A stretch of DNA of 64,000 nt, taken from Corynebacterium glucuronolyticum DSM 44120. Its GTDB lineage: Bacteria; Actinomycetota; Actinomycetes; Mycobacteriales; Mycobacteriaceae. Where the stretch lies: contig NZ_CP047452.1 in assembly GCF_030440595.1 (NCBI RefSeq), positions 620,001 to 684,000 on the forward strand, given 5' to 3'. Under the pieces are notes generated by a model that searched no databases, was not told where the DNA came from, and saw nothing but the letters and a program-made list of their open reading frames with translations. This document shows, piece by piece, positions 36,893-45,328 of this stretch (positions are counted from its first letter, which is position 1; every line of letters starts with the position of its first letter). The translations under genes and the position numbers were made by a program.

Positions 36893-37981
36893 ATGACTGA
36901 CAACAATCCGATGCAGGGCGTCGATGCTGTGATCCTCGTCGGAGGCAAGGGCACCCGCCTGCGCCCGCTGACGGTAAACACTCCGAAGCCGATGCTGCCC
37001 ACGGCGGGTGTGCCGTTTCTGAGCCATCTGCTTGCACGCGTAAAAGCTGCGGGAATCGACCACGTTGTGTTGGGGACATCGTTTAAAGCGGAGGTCTTTG
37101 AGGAATACTTCGGCTCGGGGGAGGGGTTCGGGTTGGAGATTGACTACGTGGTGGAGGAGGAGCCGCTGGGCACTGGTGGCGGAATCCGCAACGTATTCTC
37201 CAAGCTGAAAAACGACACGGTCATGGTCTTCAACGGGGACGTGCTCAGCGGTTCGGATCTGACTGGGATCGTGAACACACACCGCATGCACGATGCCGAT
37301 GTCACTCTGCATCTCGTTCGGGTGGCGGATCCGAGCGCGTTCGGGTGTGTGCCGACGGATGCTGACGGCCGGGTAATCGCCTTTTTGGAAAAGACGGAGG
37401 ATCCGCCGACCAACCAGATCAACGCGGGTTGTTACGTGTTCAAACGTGAGGTTATCGAGGCGATTCCGGCTGGACGCCCGGTATCTGTTGAGCGTGAGAC
37501 GTTCCCCGGCTTGCTGTCTGCAGGTAAACGCGTCTACGGGCATGTGGATCACGCCTACTGGCGTGATATGGGGACGCCCCAGGACTTCGTTCGCGGTTCG
37601 TCCGACTTGGTTCGTGGTATCGCCCCCTCTCCGCTTCTCGACGGGCGACACGGCGAGGCGATCGTCGATCCTACGGCGGGCGTCAAAGATGGCGTGCTGC
37701 TCCTCGGAGGCACGGTTGTCGGGCGCGGCGTGGAAATTGCCGCAGGGTGTCGTCTCGACTCCACTGCGGTATTTGACGGAGCGCAGATCGAGGCGGGAGC
37801 GACAATCGAAGATTCAATCATCGGTGAGGGCGTTCATATCGGCGCGAACGCACGGATTAGTGGCTGCATCATCGGCGATGGCGTGCGCATCGGTGCGCGC
37901 TGTGAGCTGCGGCAGGGGATGCGCGTGTGGCCTGGGGTGGAAATCCCGGATAACGGCGTGCGCTTTTCTTCTGACGCGTAG
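36893..37981 (+). CDS. manC: Mannose-1-phosphate guanylyltransferase family protein
   Basis: A 362-residue nucleotidyltransferase that makes a sugar nucleotide, most likely GDP-mannose for lipomannan and glycolipids. The nucleotide-binding signature VGGKGTRLRPLTVNTPKPML is at the N-terminus, MVFNGDVLSG supplies the metal Asp, and a C-terminal left-handed beta-helix is suggested by repeated hexapeptide-like runs (EAGATIEDSIIGEGVHIGAN). The protein could instead use dTTP with glucose-1-phosphate, and corynebacterial annotation has used rmlA2 for this locus. manA and manB nearby support the mannose assignment. Confidence 0.85.
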   Translation: MTDNNPMQGVDAVILVGGKGTRLRPLTVNTPKPMLPTAGVPFLSHLLARVKAAGIDHVVLGTSFKAEVFEEYFGSGEGFGLEIDYVVEEEPLGTGGGIRNVFSKLKNDTVMVFNGDVLSGSDLTGIVNTHRMHDADVTLHLVRVADPSAFGCVPTDADGRVIAFLEKTEDPPTNQINAGCYVFKREVIEAIPAGRPVSVERETFPGLLSAGKRVYGHVDHAYWRDMGTPQDFVRGSSDLVRGIAPSPLLDGRHGEAIVDPTAGVKDGVLLLGGTVVGRGVEIAAGCRLDSTAVFDGAQIEAGATIEDSIIGEGVHIGANARISGCIIGDGVRIGARCELRQGMRVWPGVEIPDNGVRFSSDA

Positions 37982-38421
37982 CGATATAACACGCTTGGTG
38001 AGGTTTTCGTTTTAGCGACACGCCCTGGCGTTCCGATGTGTGTCGCTGGCGAAGGGCTACCACAATATGTGCTACCCCCGGTATTTACCCCTGAGGTGCT
38101 CTAGTTGTGACTGGTGTGACTTGTGGGGTTAAAGTCCAGGGGTTTCGATTCTTGGAGGAAAAAATCCCGGGCGGCGGGTTGACTACATTTTGTGATTCGC
38201 GGAATAATTACAGACGTGTAACAGAGATGCATGGATACAGGTGTCCCCCCCGTTCGGGCCGATGGCCACATCCGGTCACCGCGCGACGTGATGTCGCGGA
38301 AACGAGTAGGGTAGCTGTAAGGTTTCATCACCTCGGTTCACACGCGAGTGCCACCCTGGAATAGGGTGTGGTGCTTACCGTTCGATGTCAGTAGCCCACC
38401 GAGAATAGAAAGGTAGAACCC
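37982..38421. other. 440-base leader before whiB2
   Basis: A hairpin AGCGACAC / GTGTCGCT (38014-38047) follows manC and may be its terminator, though it has no T-run. The rest is AT-richer and probably carries the whiB2 promoter and a long untranslated leader; there is no credible ORF. A weak near-copy of the clustered word (GCTTGGTGA) sits at 37993. Confidence 0.45.
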
Positions 38422-38748
38422 GTGGAAGACTCCTCCTTACCTCGCGGAGTAGATACGTCGCGTGACGACGATCGCCAGCGGGATGCCTTTGTAGAAGGGC
38501 TGAGCTTTGACAACCTGTTCACCGCTGTGGAACAGGAATGGCAGGATCAGGCACTGTGTGCCCAGACAGATCCGGACGCGTTCTTCCCAGAAAAGGGTGG
38601 ATCTACCCGAGAAGCGAAGCGCATTTGCAAGGCCTGCTCGGTTCGCGATGAATGCCTTGAGTACGCGCTCGAGCACGACGAGCGCTTCGGCATTTGGGGT
38701 GGCCTCTCCGAGCGTGAACGCCGTCGCCTCAAGAAGAAGATGGGCTAG
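38422..38748 (+). CDS. whcD: WhiB2-type iron-sulfur regulator
   Basis: A 108-residue Wbl protein, a 4Fe-4S cluster-binding partner of the primary sigma factor controlling cell division in actinobacteria. The four cluster Cys are visible as ALCAQTD, CKACSVRDEC with the spacing C-x(n)-C-x2-C-x5-C, and the beta-turn GIWGGLSERERRRLKKKMG carries the basic DNA-contacting tail. Its length and position between manC and manB match whcD/whiB2. The GTG at 38422 has AAAGG eight bases upstream. A stable hairpin follows. Confidence 0.93.
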   Translation: MEDSSLPRGVDTSRDDDRQRDAFVEGLSFDNLFTAVEQEWQDQALCAQTDPDAFFPEKGGSTREAKRICKACSVRDECLEYALEHDERFGIWGGLSERERRRLKKKMG

Positions 38749-38768
38749 ACCTTTCAAAACGTTAGTGA

Positions 38769-38797
38769 TAGAGCCACGCGGTTTCCGCGTGGCTCTA
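38769..38797. terminator. Hairpin after whiB2
   Basis: TAGAGCCACGCGG pairs with CCGCGTGGCTCTA over a TTT loop. It is a strong stem with no long T-run, placed between convergent whiB2 and the metallopeptidase-like gene. Confidence 0.7.
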
Positions 38798-38826
38798 TGT
38801 GTATCTGTGTACCCTGCAGGCCGGTG

Positions 38827-39276
38827 TCATGAACCGGGGTTGATGTCCTCCGGGTCCAGTCCCAAGTAGCTTGCAACAAGGTCGGTGAGTATGGAGGTAA
38901 TGAGTTCTTGTTCCTCGAGCATCCCCGTGGCACGCTCCTGCACGGGGCCACGGAAGATGACGATACGGGGCCGTGTGGGGCGCCCCGCCGCGTCGAGCCC
39001 AGTAGGAACGATGCGGCCGAGGGGCACGGGGCCGTCGGCGACGATGTCACCGTCGAGGGCTGCGGCGTCGGGGTTGAGCTGCATGCGGGGGACGGTGTCC
39101 ACGGCGACATCGACAGTGGATAGCTGGTCGTAGTAGGCGTGGAGGAATGGGGCATATGCTTCGACAACGTTGGCATCGAAAAGCTGGCTCCGTGTGCGTG
39201 CGCGGGGCACGTCGTGGGGGAGGATGGGGCCGCGTGGCCCGCGTCCGTGTCGTCCGTGTCGTGATTTCGCCACCAT
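38827..39276 (-). CDS. Zincin-family-like protein lacking HExxH
   Basis: A 149-residue protein related to the bacterial 'metallopeptidase family' (DUF1025-type zincins), identified from the overall layout and position between whiB2 and DUF3499 as in mycobacteria. Where such enzymes have a HExxH zinc motif before GxD, this protein has LTDLVASYLGLDPEDIN, so the catalytic Glu and His residues are gone. A peptidase activity is therefore unlikely. The N-terminus is very basic (SRHGRHGRGPRGP). I chose the ATG at 39276; a GTG at 39297 is open. It is divergent from the DUF3499 gene, 42 bases away. Confidence 0.65.
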   Translation of the reverse strand: MVAKSRHGRHGRGPRGPILPHDVPRARTRSQLFDANVVEAYAPFLHAYYDQLSTVDVAVDTVPRMQLNPDAAALDGDIVADGPVPLGRIVPTGLDAAGRPTRPRIVIFRGPVQERATGMLEEQELITSILTDLVASYLGLDPEDINPGS

Positions 39277-39318
39277 GGTCCCCAAGTCTAGTTGCACCGT
39301 GGTCTACACTGATAAACC

Positions 39319-39813
39319 GTGAATACTTTTCGACGCTGCTGTCGCCCCGGATGCGGAAGGCCTGCTGTCGCCACGCTGTCTTACGCGTACTCGGAATCCA
39401 CCGCGTACCTGGGACCCCTGGCGCCCACGCCGAACCCGCACATGTGGGATCTTTGTGAGAAGCACGCCGAATCTATTCGCCCGCCCGTCGGCTGGGAACT
39501 CCTCAAATATGAGGACCTCGGATTCGACTACGAGGAGGATGATGATCTCACCGCGCTGGCCGAAGCCGTGCGAGAGGCGGGGCGGACCAACACGGGGCTT
39601 GTCGATCACTCGGTAGGAAAACACCGTAAGCAAGAGGATGACGATCATTTTCGGCATCCCTCGAAGCACAACCTCACGTTCGCAGCCCCCGAGAACACCC
39701 CGCCCACTGTGGTGCGGGAGAAACCGACAAGCGGTCCACCGGAACGTCGACAAGCGAAAAAGGGACCGACACGGCGCGGTCACCTGCGTGTTGTACCGGA
39801 CGCTACCGATTAA
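39319..39813 (+). CDS. DUF3499 family protein
   Basis: A 164-residue actinobacterial protein. The N-terminus holds a likely zinc-binding site (RRCCRPGCGRPAVATLSYAY then MWDLCEKHAE) typical of DUF3499. The C-terminal half is charged and disordered (KHRKQEDDDHFRHPSKHN). No function is known. The GTG start at 39319 is the natural beginning of the conserved domain. It precedes manB by about 100 bases on the same strand, a position conserved in mycobacteria. Confidence 0.82.
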   Translation: MNTFRRCCRPGCGRPAVATLSYAYSESTAYLGPLAPTPNPHMWDLCEKHAESIRPPVGWELLKYEDLGFDYEEDDDLTALAEAVREAGRTNTGLVDHSVGKHRKQEDDDHFRHPSKHNLTFAAPENTPPTVVREKPTSGPPERRQAKKGPTRRGHLRVVPDATD

Positions 39814-39909
39814 CGTCCTCCACCGCCCGAGCCTGTAGGAATACCTATGGGCACTTTTTGCACGCGTGAAACGTTGAGAGGGCAAGGAACACTTCAAAAG
39901 GAGTAAATC

Positions 39910-41292
39910 ATGCGCAGCCGAGAACTGATTGACAGTGTGATCAAGGCCTACGACGTCCGAGGCGTGGTAGGAGAAACACTCGACGCGGAGCTCGCACACG
40001 ATATTGGCGCGGCGTTCGCTATCCTCATCCGCCGGGACGGGGAGCACACGATCGCCATCGCCCACGACATGCGTGATAGCGGGCCGGAGCTCGCCCGTGC
40101 TTTTAGCGACGGCGCGCGGTCCCAGGGTATCGATGTCACGTACATCGGCCTGAGCTCCACCGATGAGCTGTACTACGCTGCCGGAGCCCTGAACACCTCC
40201 GGCGCAATGTTCACAGCGAGCCACAACCCGGCCAAGTACAACGGCATCAAGCTGTGTCGGCCCGGTGCCCGGCCGGTGAGCCGCGACACGGGGCTCGGGG
40301 AGATCGCGGACATGGTGTGCGGTCAGATTCCCGCCTATGACGGCCCACAGGGTAGCTACGAGGAAAGAGATGTGCTCGGTGGCTACGTTTCCCACCTGCG
40401 CGGGCTCGTGGATCTCTCCGGTATGCGCCCGCTGACCGTTGCCGTGGACGCCGGCAACGGTATGGCCGGGCACACCGTCCCCGCAGCCTTCGAAGGGCTA
40501 CCGATCACGCTGGAGCCTCTCTACTTTGAGCTCGACGGCACTTTCCCCAACCACGAGGCGAACCCGCTTGACCCGAAGAACCTTGTTGATCTGCAGAAGT
40601 TCACCCCGGAAAAGAAGGCGGATATAGGGCTCGCCTTCGACGGAGATGCCGATCGCCTGTTCGTCGTGGATGAGAACGGCGATCCCGTGAGCCCGTCTGC
40701 GATCTGCGCGCTCGTAGCCACGCGCTACCTGGAGCAGTTCCCCGGCGCCACGATCATTCACAACCTCATTACGTCGAAGACCGTGCCGGAAATGATCACC
40801 GAGCACGGTGGTCACCCGGTGCGCAGCCGTGTCGGCCACAGCTTCATCAAAGCCCTCATGGCGGAGAAGAAGGCTGTCTTCGGCGGTGAGCACTCGGCCC
40901 ACTACTACTTCCAGGAATTCTTCAACGCAGACTCGGGCCTCCTCACTGCCCTGCACGTGCTGGCCGCGCTGGGAGAGGCCGATAAGCCACTGTCTGAGCT
41001 CATGGCGGAGTACTCCCGCTATGCCGCTTCGGGTGAGATCAACACGCGGCTTTCCGGCACGCAGGAGCAGGCCGAAAAGACCCAGGCCGTGCTCGATGCC
41101 TTCGCCTCTCGCACGGAGTCCACGGACGACCTCGACGGAGTCACCGTCCAGCTGAAGGACACCCCCGCGTGGTTCAATCTCCGCGCATCCAACACTGAGC
41201 CGCTTCTGCGCCTCAATGTCGAGGCCCCGACTGCGGAGGAAGTGGATGCCATCGTCGAGGAGGTTCTCTCCATTGTCCGGAACGACCAGTGA
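39910..41292 (+). CDS. manB: Phosphomannomutase
   Basis: A 460-residue alpha-phosphohexomutase converting mannose-6-phosphate to mannose-1-phosphate for GDP-mannose. The active-site phosphoserine loop is the canonical FTASHNPAKYNGIKLC, the metal loop is FDGDADRLF, the sugar-binding loop is GGEHSAHYYF and the C-terminal phosphate loop is RASNTEPLLRLN. An AAAAGGAG ribosome-binding site precedes the ATG. It leads an operon manB-tobH-manA that links this step to the isomerase. Confidence 0.93.
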   Translation: MRSRELIDSVIKAYDVRGVVGETLDAELAHDIGAAFAILIRRDGEHTIAIAHDMRDSGPELARAFSDGARSQGIDVTYIGLSSTDELYYAAGALNTSGAMFTASHNPAKYNGIKLCRPGARPVSRDTGLGEIADMVCGQIPAYDGPQGSYEERDVLGGYVSHLRGLVDLSGMRPLTVAVDAGNGMAGHTVPAAFEGLPITLEPLYFELDGTFPNHEANPLDPKNLVDLQKFTPEKKADIGLAFDGDADRLFVVDENGDPVSPSAICALVATRYLEQFPGATIIHNLITSKTVPEMITEHGGHPVRSRVGHSFIKALMAEKKAVFGGEHSAHYYFQEFFNADSGLLTALHVLAALGEADKPLSELMAEYSRYAASGEINTRLSGTQEQAEKTQAVLDAFASRTESTDDLDGVTVQLKDTPAWFNLRASNTEPLLRLNVEAPTAEEVDAIVEEVLSIVRNDQ

Positions 41293-42121
41293 GCTCGCCC
41301 GTTTTTTCCCCATCGCCAACGAAGGGGCGGAGGTTCGTTCCGTAGCCGGTTGGGTGCGCGACGGAGGCACACGCCAGCTCTCCGGCTTCCGCCCCCGCGC
41401 TCACATCGTGGTGACGTGGGACGAGGTCAGTAGGGCGATTGCTGAAGCCGTTGCCGGCGAATGTGTGGTGACGGATCACCTGCCTACCAGTGCCGGTGCG
41501 CTGGACCAGGTCACGATCATTGGGGACGATCCGCGCGCGCTGGAGATCATGTTTGCTGCCCAGCAGCGCGGGTGCGCCGTCACTGTCATCGCTGCCCCGG
41601 ACTCGCCGCTGGTGAGCGAGCATGCGCGTACCACGATGGTGCCGCCACACATCCCGTTTGCGGAGGATATGTCCGTCGCTCGGACGCTCGCGACTCTCGT
41701 CGCGGTGACCTCTCCGGTGGCCACGGTGGCTGAGGAACTTACGGTTTTATCCACGCTTGTCGACGAAGAGGTCGTCGCCTGCCACCCAGATCGCGAGGAA
41801 GTGACCAACCCCGCGCGGACGTTGGCGCGCACCTGTACCCAGGGCATTCCCGTGCACGTCGGTCCAGCACGACTGACCCGGCTGCTGGCGGAAATCAGCA
41901 TCGCCCGCGGTGTGCCGGCACTGTCGGCCACCGCACGTCAAGCGTCGGCCTTTCAAACTAATGATGTAGCCTTAAGCATCGTTGATTGGTCGGATGGAGA
42001 CGCGGGCAACGACCCGGAGGTAGAGGATCTGCCGGCAGCAGGCTCCCCGGCTGTGGACATAGTGACAACGCTGCGATGCGCGACCCGCGTCGCGGCGGCA
42101 ACTGTAATGGAAGTGTTGTAA
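41273..42121 (+). CDS. TobH-like SIS-fold protein of unknown function
   Basis: A protein of about 280 residues positioned between manB and manA, like mycobacterial Rv3256c ('TobH'). Its middle part (DQVTIIGDDPRALEIMFAAQ and VTVIAAPDSPLV) suggests a sugar-isomerase or nucleotide-binding fold. It could act in mannose-phosphate metabolism, but no catalytic residues can be named. The start is uncertain: the frame overlaps the end of manB, a TTG at 41273 gives SGTTSELARFFPIANEGAEV, and no Shine-Dalgarno is visible. The conserved region begins at about FPIANEGAEVRSVAGWV. Confidence 0.7.
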   Translation: MSGTTSELARFFPIANEGAEVRSVAGWVRDGGTRQLSGFRPRAHIVVTWDEVSRAIAEAVAGECVVTDHLPTSAGALDQVTIIGDDPRALEIMFAAQQRGCAVTVIAAPDSPLVSEHARTTMVPPHIPFAEDMSVARTLATLVAVTSPVATVAEELTVLSTLVDEEVVACHPDREEVTNPARTLARTCTQGIPVHVGPARLTRLLAEISIARGVPALSATARQASAFQTNDVALSIVDWSDGDAGNDPEVEDLPAAGSPAVDIVTTLRCATRVAAATVMEVL

Positions 42122-42124
42122 AAC

Positions 42125-43267
42125 GTGGAGAAACTTACCGGTGCGCTGCGCACATACCCATGGGGTTCGCACACTCTGCTGGCGGATTTGCGCGGAACAA
42201 CGTCACCTTCGCCCGCTCCCGAAGCTGAGCTATGGTTCGGGGCGCATCCGGGTGGATCATCGCTGATCGGCGATCGCCCGCTGACGGAGATTATCGCCGA
42301 GGACCCGGAGGGACAACTCGGCTCCAACAGCACGAGCCTGCCGTTTTTGGTTAAGATCCTCGCCGCAGGTGAGCCACTGAGCCTCCAGGCACACCCGACC
42401 AAGGAGCAGGCAGTAAAGGGATTCGCCCGCGAAAACGAGGAAGGCATTGACATCTCCGCCCCGGAACGCAACTACCGGGACGATAATCACAAGCCGGAAC
42501 TCCTCATCGCGCTCAGCCCCTTCCGGGCGCTCGCCGGGTTTCGGCCGCTGGCTTTGACCGCGGAGCTGTTCGCCGCCTTTTCCTGCCCCACCCTCGATCG
42601 CTACCGCCTCATGGTGGATTGCGAAGATGAGGGAGAGGGGCTGCGAGCTCTCCTGACTACGTGGGTATCTATTCCCCGTACGGCACGGGAGACACTCATC
42701 GGCGAGCTTGTTGAGTCCATTGACGGTTACATCGCACGTGCAGACACGAAAAAATGGATCGTGGCCGTGGGCGAGGAGATTAAAGCTCTCCAGGAGCGCT
42801 ACCCATTCGATGTCGGTGTCCTCGTCGCGCTCCTGCTCAATCTCGTGGAGCTCGCCCCGGGCGAAGCCCTCTACCTGGATGCCGGGCAGCTGCACTCCTA
42901 CCTCGGTGGCTTAGCGGTGGAAGTGCAAGCAAATTCGGACAATGTGCTCCGCGGTGGCCTCACCTCTAAGCACGTTGACGTTCCGGAGCTCGTCCACGTA
43001 CTGTCGTTTGCCTCACTTGATGATCCCCGTGTCCACGCTGACGCGGATGGGCGCTACAGCGTGCCCGTGGACGAATTCGCTGTTCGCCACGTCGCTGACA
43101 CGGATCTCAACCTTGCCCACGGCACCCCTCGTATCGTCGTGTGCGTCAGTGGGACGGTGGATGCCAGCGATGGGACGACGCTTGCCCCCGGTGAGGCTGG
43201 GTGGATCGCTGCCGGCGACCCCGACACACAGCTCACCGTGTCTGGGAAGGCGATGATCGTCTCCTGA
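42125..43267 (+). CDS. manA: Mannose-6-phosphate isomerase
   Basis: A 380-residue type-I phosphomannose isomerase that links fructose-6-phosphate to mannose metabolism. Zinc ligands and active-site motifs are seen in LQAHPTKEQA, DDNHKPELLIAL, LDAGQLHSYLGGLAVEVQAN (family signature) and SDNVLRGGLTSKHVDVPEL. The GTG at 42125 follows the TobH-like stop by three bases. With manB and manC the cell can make GDP-mannose from glycolysis. Confidence 0.93.
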   Translation: MEKLTGALRTYPWGSHTLLADLRGTTSPSPAPEAELWFGAHPGGSSLIGDRPLTEIIAEDPEGQLGSNSTSLPFLVKILAAGEPLSLQAHPTKEQAVKGFARENEEGIDISAPERNYRDDNHKPELLIALSPFRALAGFRPLALTAELFAAFSCPTLDRYRLMVDCEDEGEGLRALLTTWVSIPRTARETLIGELVESIDGYIARADTKKWIVAVGEEIKALQERYPFDVGVLVALLLNLVELAPGEALYLDAGQLHSYLGGLAVEVQANSDNVLRGGLTSKHVDVPELVHVLSFASLDDPRVHADADGRYSVPVDEFAVRHVADTDLNLAHGTPRIVVCVSGTVDASDGTTLAPGEAGWIAAGDPDTQLTVSGKAMIVS

Positions 43268-43657
43268 GGGCGGAGCCCGGTCTTCCTTCCCGGCACTGGT
43301 GTGCCGACAGGGGCATGGGACGGCACGCCCTTTACCTACCAGGCGTGAGGAGCGAGCCACAGGCGGCGCGGGCGGAAGGCCGGGCTCAGTGTGGTTCGCA
43401 GCTGTGGGGGCGTGGCGCTTCGCAAGGGCAACGACGCTCGTGGAAGGGGGCTCATGGGGGACGGTGCTCGCGGGGGACAGCGCCCACGGGGGACGGTGCT
43501 CGCGGGGGACAGTGCTCGCGGGGGACAGTGCTCACAGGGAATAGTGGCCTGCACTCAGATCACGATGGGCATGGGCAACGTCGCAAGCGGGATGCCCTTA
43601 GGAAGCGTCGCACGTGGGATGTCCAGAGGGCGCGTCGCACTGTAGGGGGGGTGCCAG
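43268..43657. other. Repeat-bearing intergenic region
   Basis: The 390 bases between manA and the convergent wall-protein gene hold no credible gene. The GC-rich middle contains the 16-bp tandem repeat listed separately. A near-copy of the clustered word (CTACCAGGC) is at 43336. Confidence 0.6.
43456..43535. repeat. Tandem repeat, 5 x 16 bp
   Basis: Five contiguous 16-bp units (GGGGGACGGTGCTCGC, GGGGGACAGCGCCCAC, GGGGGACGGTGCTCGC, GGGGGACAGTGCTCGC, GGGGGACAGTGCTCAC) form a G-rich minisatellite between manA and the wall-protein gene. The unit length is not a multiple of three and no ORF spans it. Confidence 0.9.
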
Positions 43658-44515
43658 CTACGAATCCTGGAGGACCCCGGAGGAATCCTCTGCAGGGGAG
43701 TGAGACCGGGCGATCTCCTGCACTCCTGGTGACAACGGTGTGACGGGAGAATTGCCCGAACTGCGGTGAGCAGGATCGGTGGGTCCCTTTTCGGTAGCCA
43801 TGGTGTTCGGCGTGGGCTCCGGTGATGCGGATTCCTTGCCGTCTGTGGGCACGGGCTTACCCTCTGCCGAGGGATCGACGAGTGGCGGATCCGCTGGCTG
43901 CAGCGATGGTTCCTCGATTGTTGTGGTCGCCGGGGCGGGAGTTGGTGGTGTCGTAGGCTCGACCTGTGGGGTCGTGCTTGGCGCCGGTTGAGTAGAAGTA
44001 TCGTCGGGCATCTCCTCGGTTCGCGACGGACGCGAGTTCGACTCACTATGTCGTGAATCCGACGGTTTGGTCTGCGGAACAGGATCGCCCTTCTCCTCGA
44101 GCGGTTGATTGGGCTCCTGCTGGGGCACGCCACCCTCCTCTGCGCCCTCGTGCGCAGTGGTCGGTGCACTCTGGGTGCCGGATTTCGGCACCTGAGCGCG
44201 TTCCGAGCCGGGCCGTGTTCCTCCAATGCCAGGGCCGGAGTTCGGCGCCAGGAAGGGATCCCTGGGCGAAACGGCCACTGTGGGAGTCTTTACCGGGAGT
44301 TGGGGTGCAGTGGATTCGTCTTCAAAAAAACGCTCCGACGTGGTGGTTTGCGATGGAACAGGATCCTCAGTGGAAACTAGGCTACTGCTAATGGCAGTAT
44401 CAGTAGTTGTGGTCGACGATGGCATCGACAAACGCCATACGCCGAAGCCGAGACCAGAGGCGACCACCATGCCAGTAGCCACGAAGAGGCCAAGGCTGCG
44501 CGTTGAGTTTCTCAT
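43658..44515 (-). CDS. Membrane-anchored Pro/Thr/Ser-rich extracellular protein
   Basis: A 285-residue protein with a single N-terminal transmembrane/signal-anchor segment (LFVATGMVVASGLGFGVW) followed by more than 240 residues rich in Pro, Thr, Ser, Glu and Gln. There is no recognisable domain and no cell-wall sorting signal. Such low-complexity stalks usually span the cell wall or are O-mannosylated, which would fit the GDP-mannose genes nearby. This is composition-based inference. The start is the ATG at 44515 (MRNSTRSLGLF), divergent from the DUF4259 gene. Confidence 0.65.
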   Translation of the reverse strand: MRNSTRSLGLFVATGMVVASGLGFGVWRLSMPSSTTTTDTAISSSLVSTEDPVPSQTTTSERFFEDESTAPQLPVKTPTVAVSPRDPFLAPNSGPGIGGTRPGSERAQVPKSGTQSAPTTAHEGAEEGGVPQQEPNQPLEEKGDPVPQTKPSDSRHSESNSRPSRTEEMPDDTSTQPAPSTTPQVEPTTPPTPAPATTTIEEPSLQPADPPLVDPSAEGKPVPTDGKESASPEPTPNTMATEKGPTDPAHRSSGNSPVTPLSPGVQEIARSHSPAEDSSGVLQDS

Positions 44516-44647
44516 TGCCCTTTGACCTCCAATTCGCTAAACCTGGTTTATAACAATTTCATAACCTCGCGCCTACCTTAACACAAGAGGTAGGGTGCGG
44601 GAAGTGCTTGAAGTTTGTTTCCCATTTGAAAGAGAAGGAAAAGACCA

Positions 44648-45013
44648 ATGGGTGCATGGGATGCTGAAGTTCTAAATGCTGATATCAACGAGGATTTTCT
44701 CGACGAACTCAGTTCTCTCGAAGGCGAGGATCTGGTGGAGGGCGTCGTCGACGCCATCATGCTGGTGGCCAAGGGTAATGCCACCTCCGATGAGGAGGAG
44801 GCTAACGGAATTTGCGCGGCAACAATCGCCTCGATTTGGGCAGGTGCGCCTTACTCCGCCTCTGACGCTATCGACACCTATCCCTTCATCGTCGATCCTG
44901 ATACCGATGTCACGGAGGCCGTGTTCGAATCCATTGCTGAGCCAGCCGCCGACATTCTGGAAAATGCCGATACTGAGCAGGATCTTGAGGTCTACATCGA
45001 GGCGCTGAACTAG
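44648..45013 (+). CDS. DUF4259 family protein
   Basis: A 121-residue acidic protein of the DUF4259 family: the start GAWDAEVLNADINEDFLDEL is diagnostic. The family is widespread in bacteria and of unknown function, and sometimes appears with immunity or toxin-related genes. A strong GAAGGAAAAG ribosome-binding site precedes the ATG. A short perfect 7-bp inverted repeat (CCTACCT/AGGTAGG, 44572-44594) is in the leader. Downstream lies the remnant of a ychJ-like gene on the other strand. Confidence 0.8.
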   Translation: MGAWDAEVLNADINEDFLDELSSLEGEDLVEGVVDAIMLVAKGNATSDEEEANGICAATIASIWAGAPYSASDAIDTYPFIVDPDTDVTEAVFESIAEPAADILENADTEQDLEVYIEALN

Positions 45014-45019
45014 CGTCAC

Positions 45020-45328
45020 GGTCGCACGCGCAGCCGGCTCTTTGTGCAGTGCCCTGGCGGGATCCCTGTGGCGCTGGGCGCGCATGTGTACTCGTGCGGA
45101 GAAAGTGCTTCCTGGGGTGGGAAGCTGGGGGAGTGCCCAGTGGTAGCTCCTGTGAAGTCTGCCACTGGGAAGATGAAGCACGGCCAAAACTGCTAGCGAG
45201 CTGTACCATGGAACGGTGTGCTGGTGGCACAGAAATGTGCCTTTCACCCGGTGCATCGGCAACGGGATGAAGCCGTAGTGGTTGGCCCCGGAGCCACAAG
45301 GACAACCTAGATGGAAACGGTGACACAT
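45020..45328 (-). pseudogene. Decayed YchJ-like (SEC-C motif) gene
   Basis: On the minus strand, fragments of a YchJ-family protein can be read in order but in different frames. The SEC-C start GCPCGSGANHYG comes first. It is followed, after a one-base shift near 45245, by PMHRGER-like and HRSMVQLASSFGRA sequence where YchJ has PLHxG and LMRSRYSAF. After another shift comes TGHSPSFPPQEAL in place of TWHPSTRPEAL. The original frame then gives RAQRHRDPARALHKE in place of AxYRDxxGxLHE. The central segment is shortened. The start at 45328 overlaps the divergent tmk start. A broken gene is the best explanation, but it rests on partial matches by eye. Confidence 0.5.
45136..45169. other. Short hairpin in the DUF4259-tmk gap
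   Basis: CCCAGTGG pairs with CCACTGGG around an 18-base spacer, inside the ychJ-like remnant. No function is proposed. Confidence 0.25.

Noticed and set aside
37993..38001. GCTTGGTGA, taken as an extension of the word cluster
   Set aside because: It differs in the last base and only other weak variants are found beyond 36226, so the cluster ends in wbbL.
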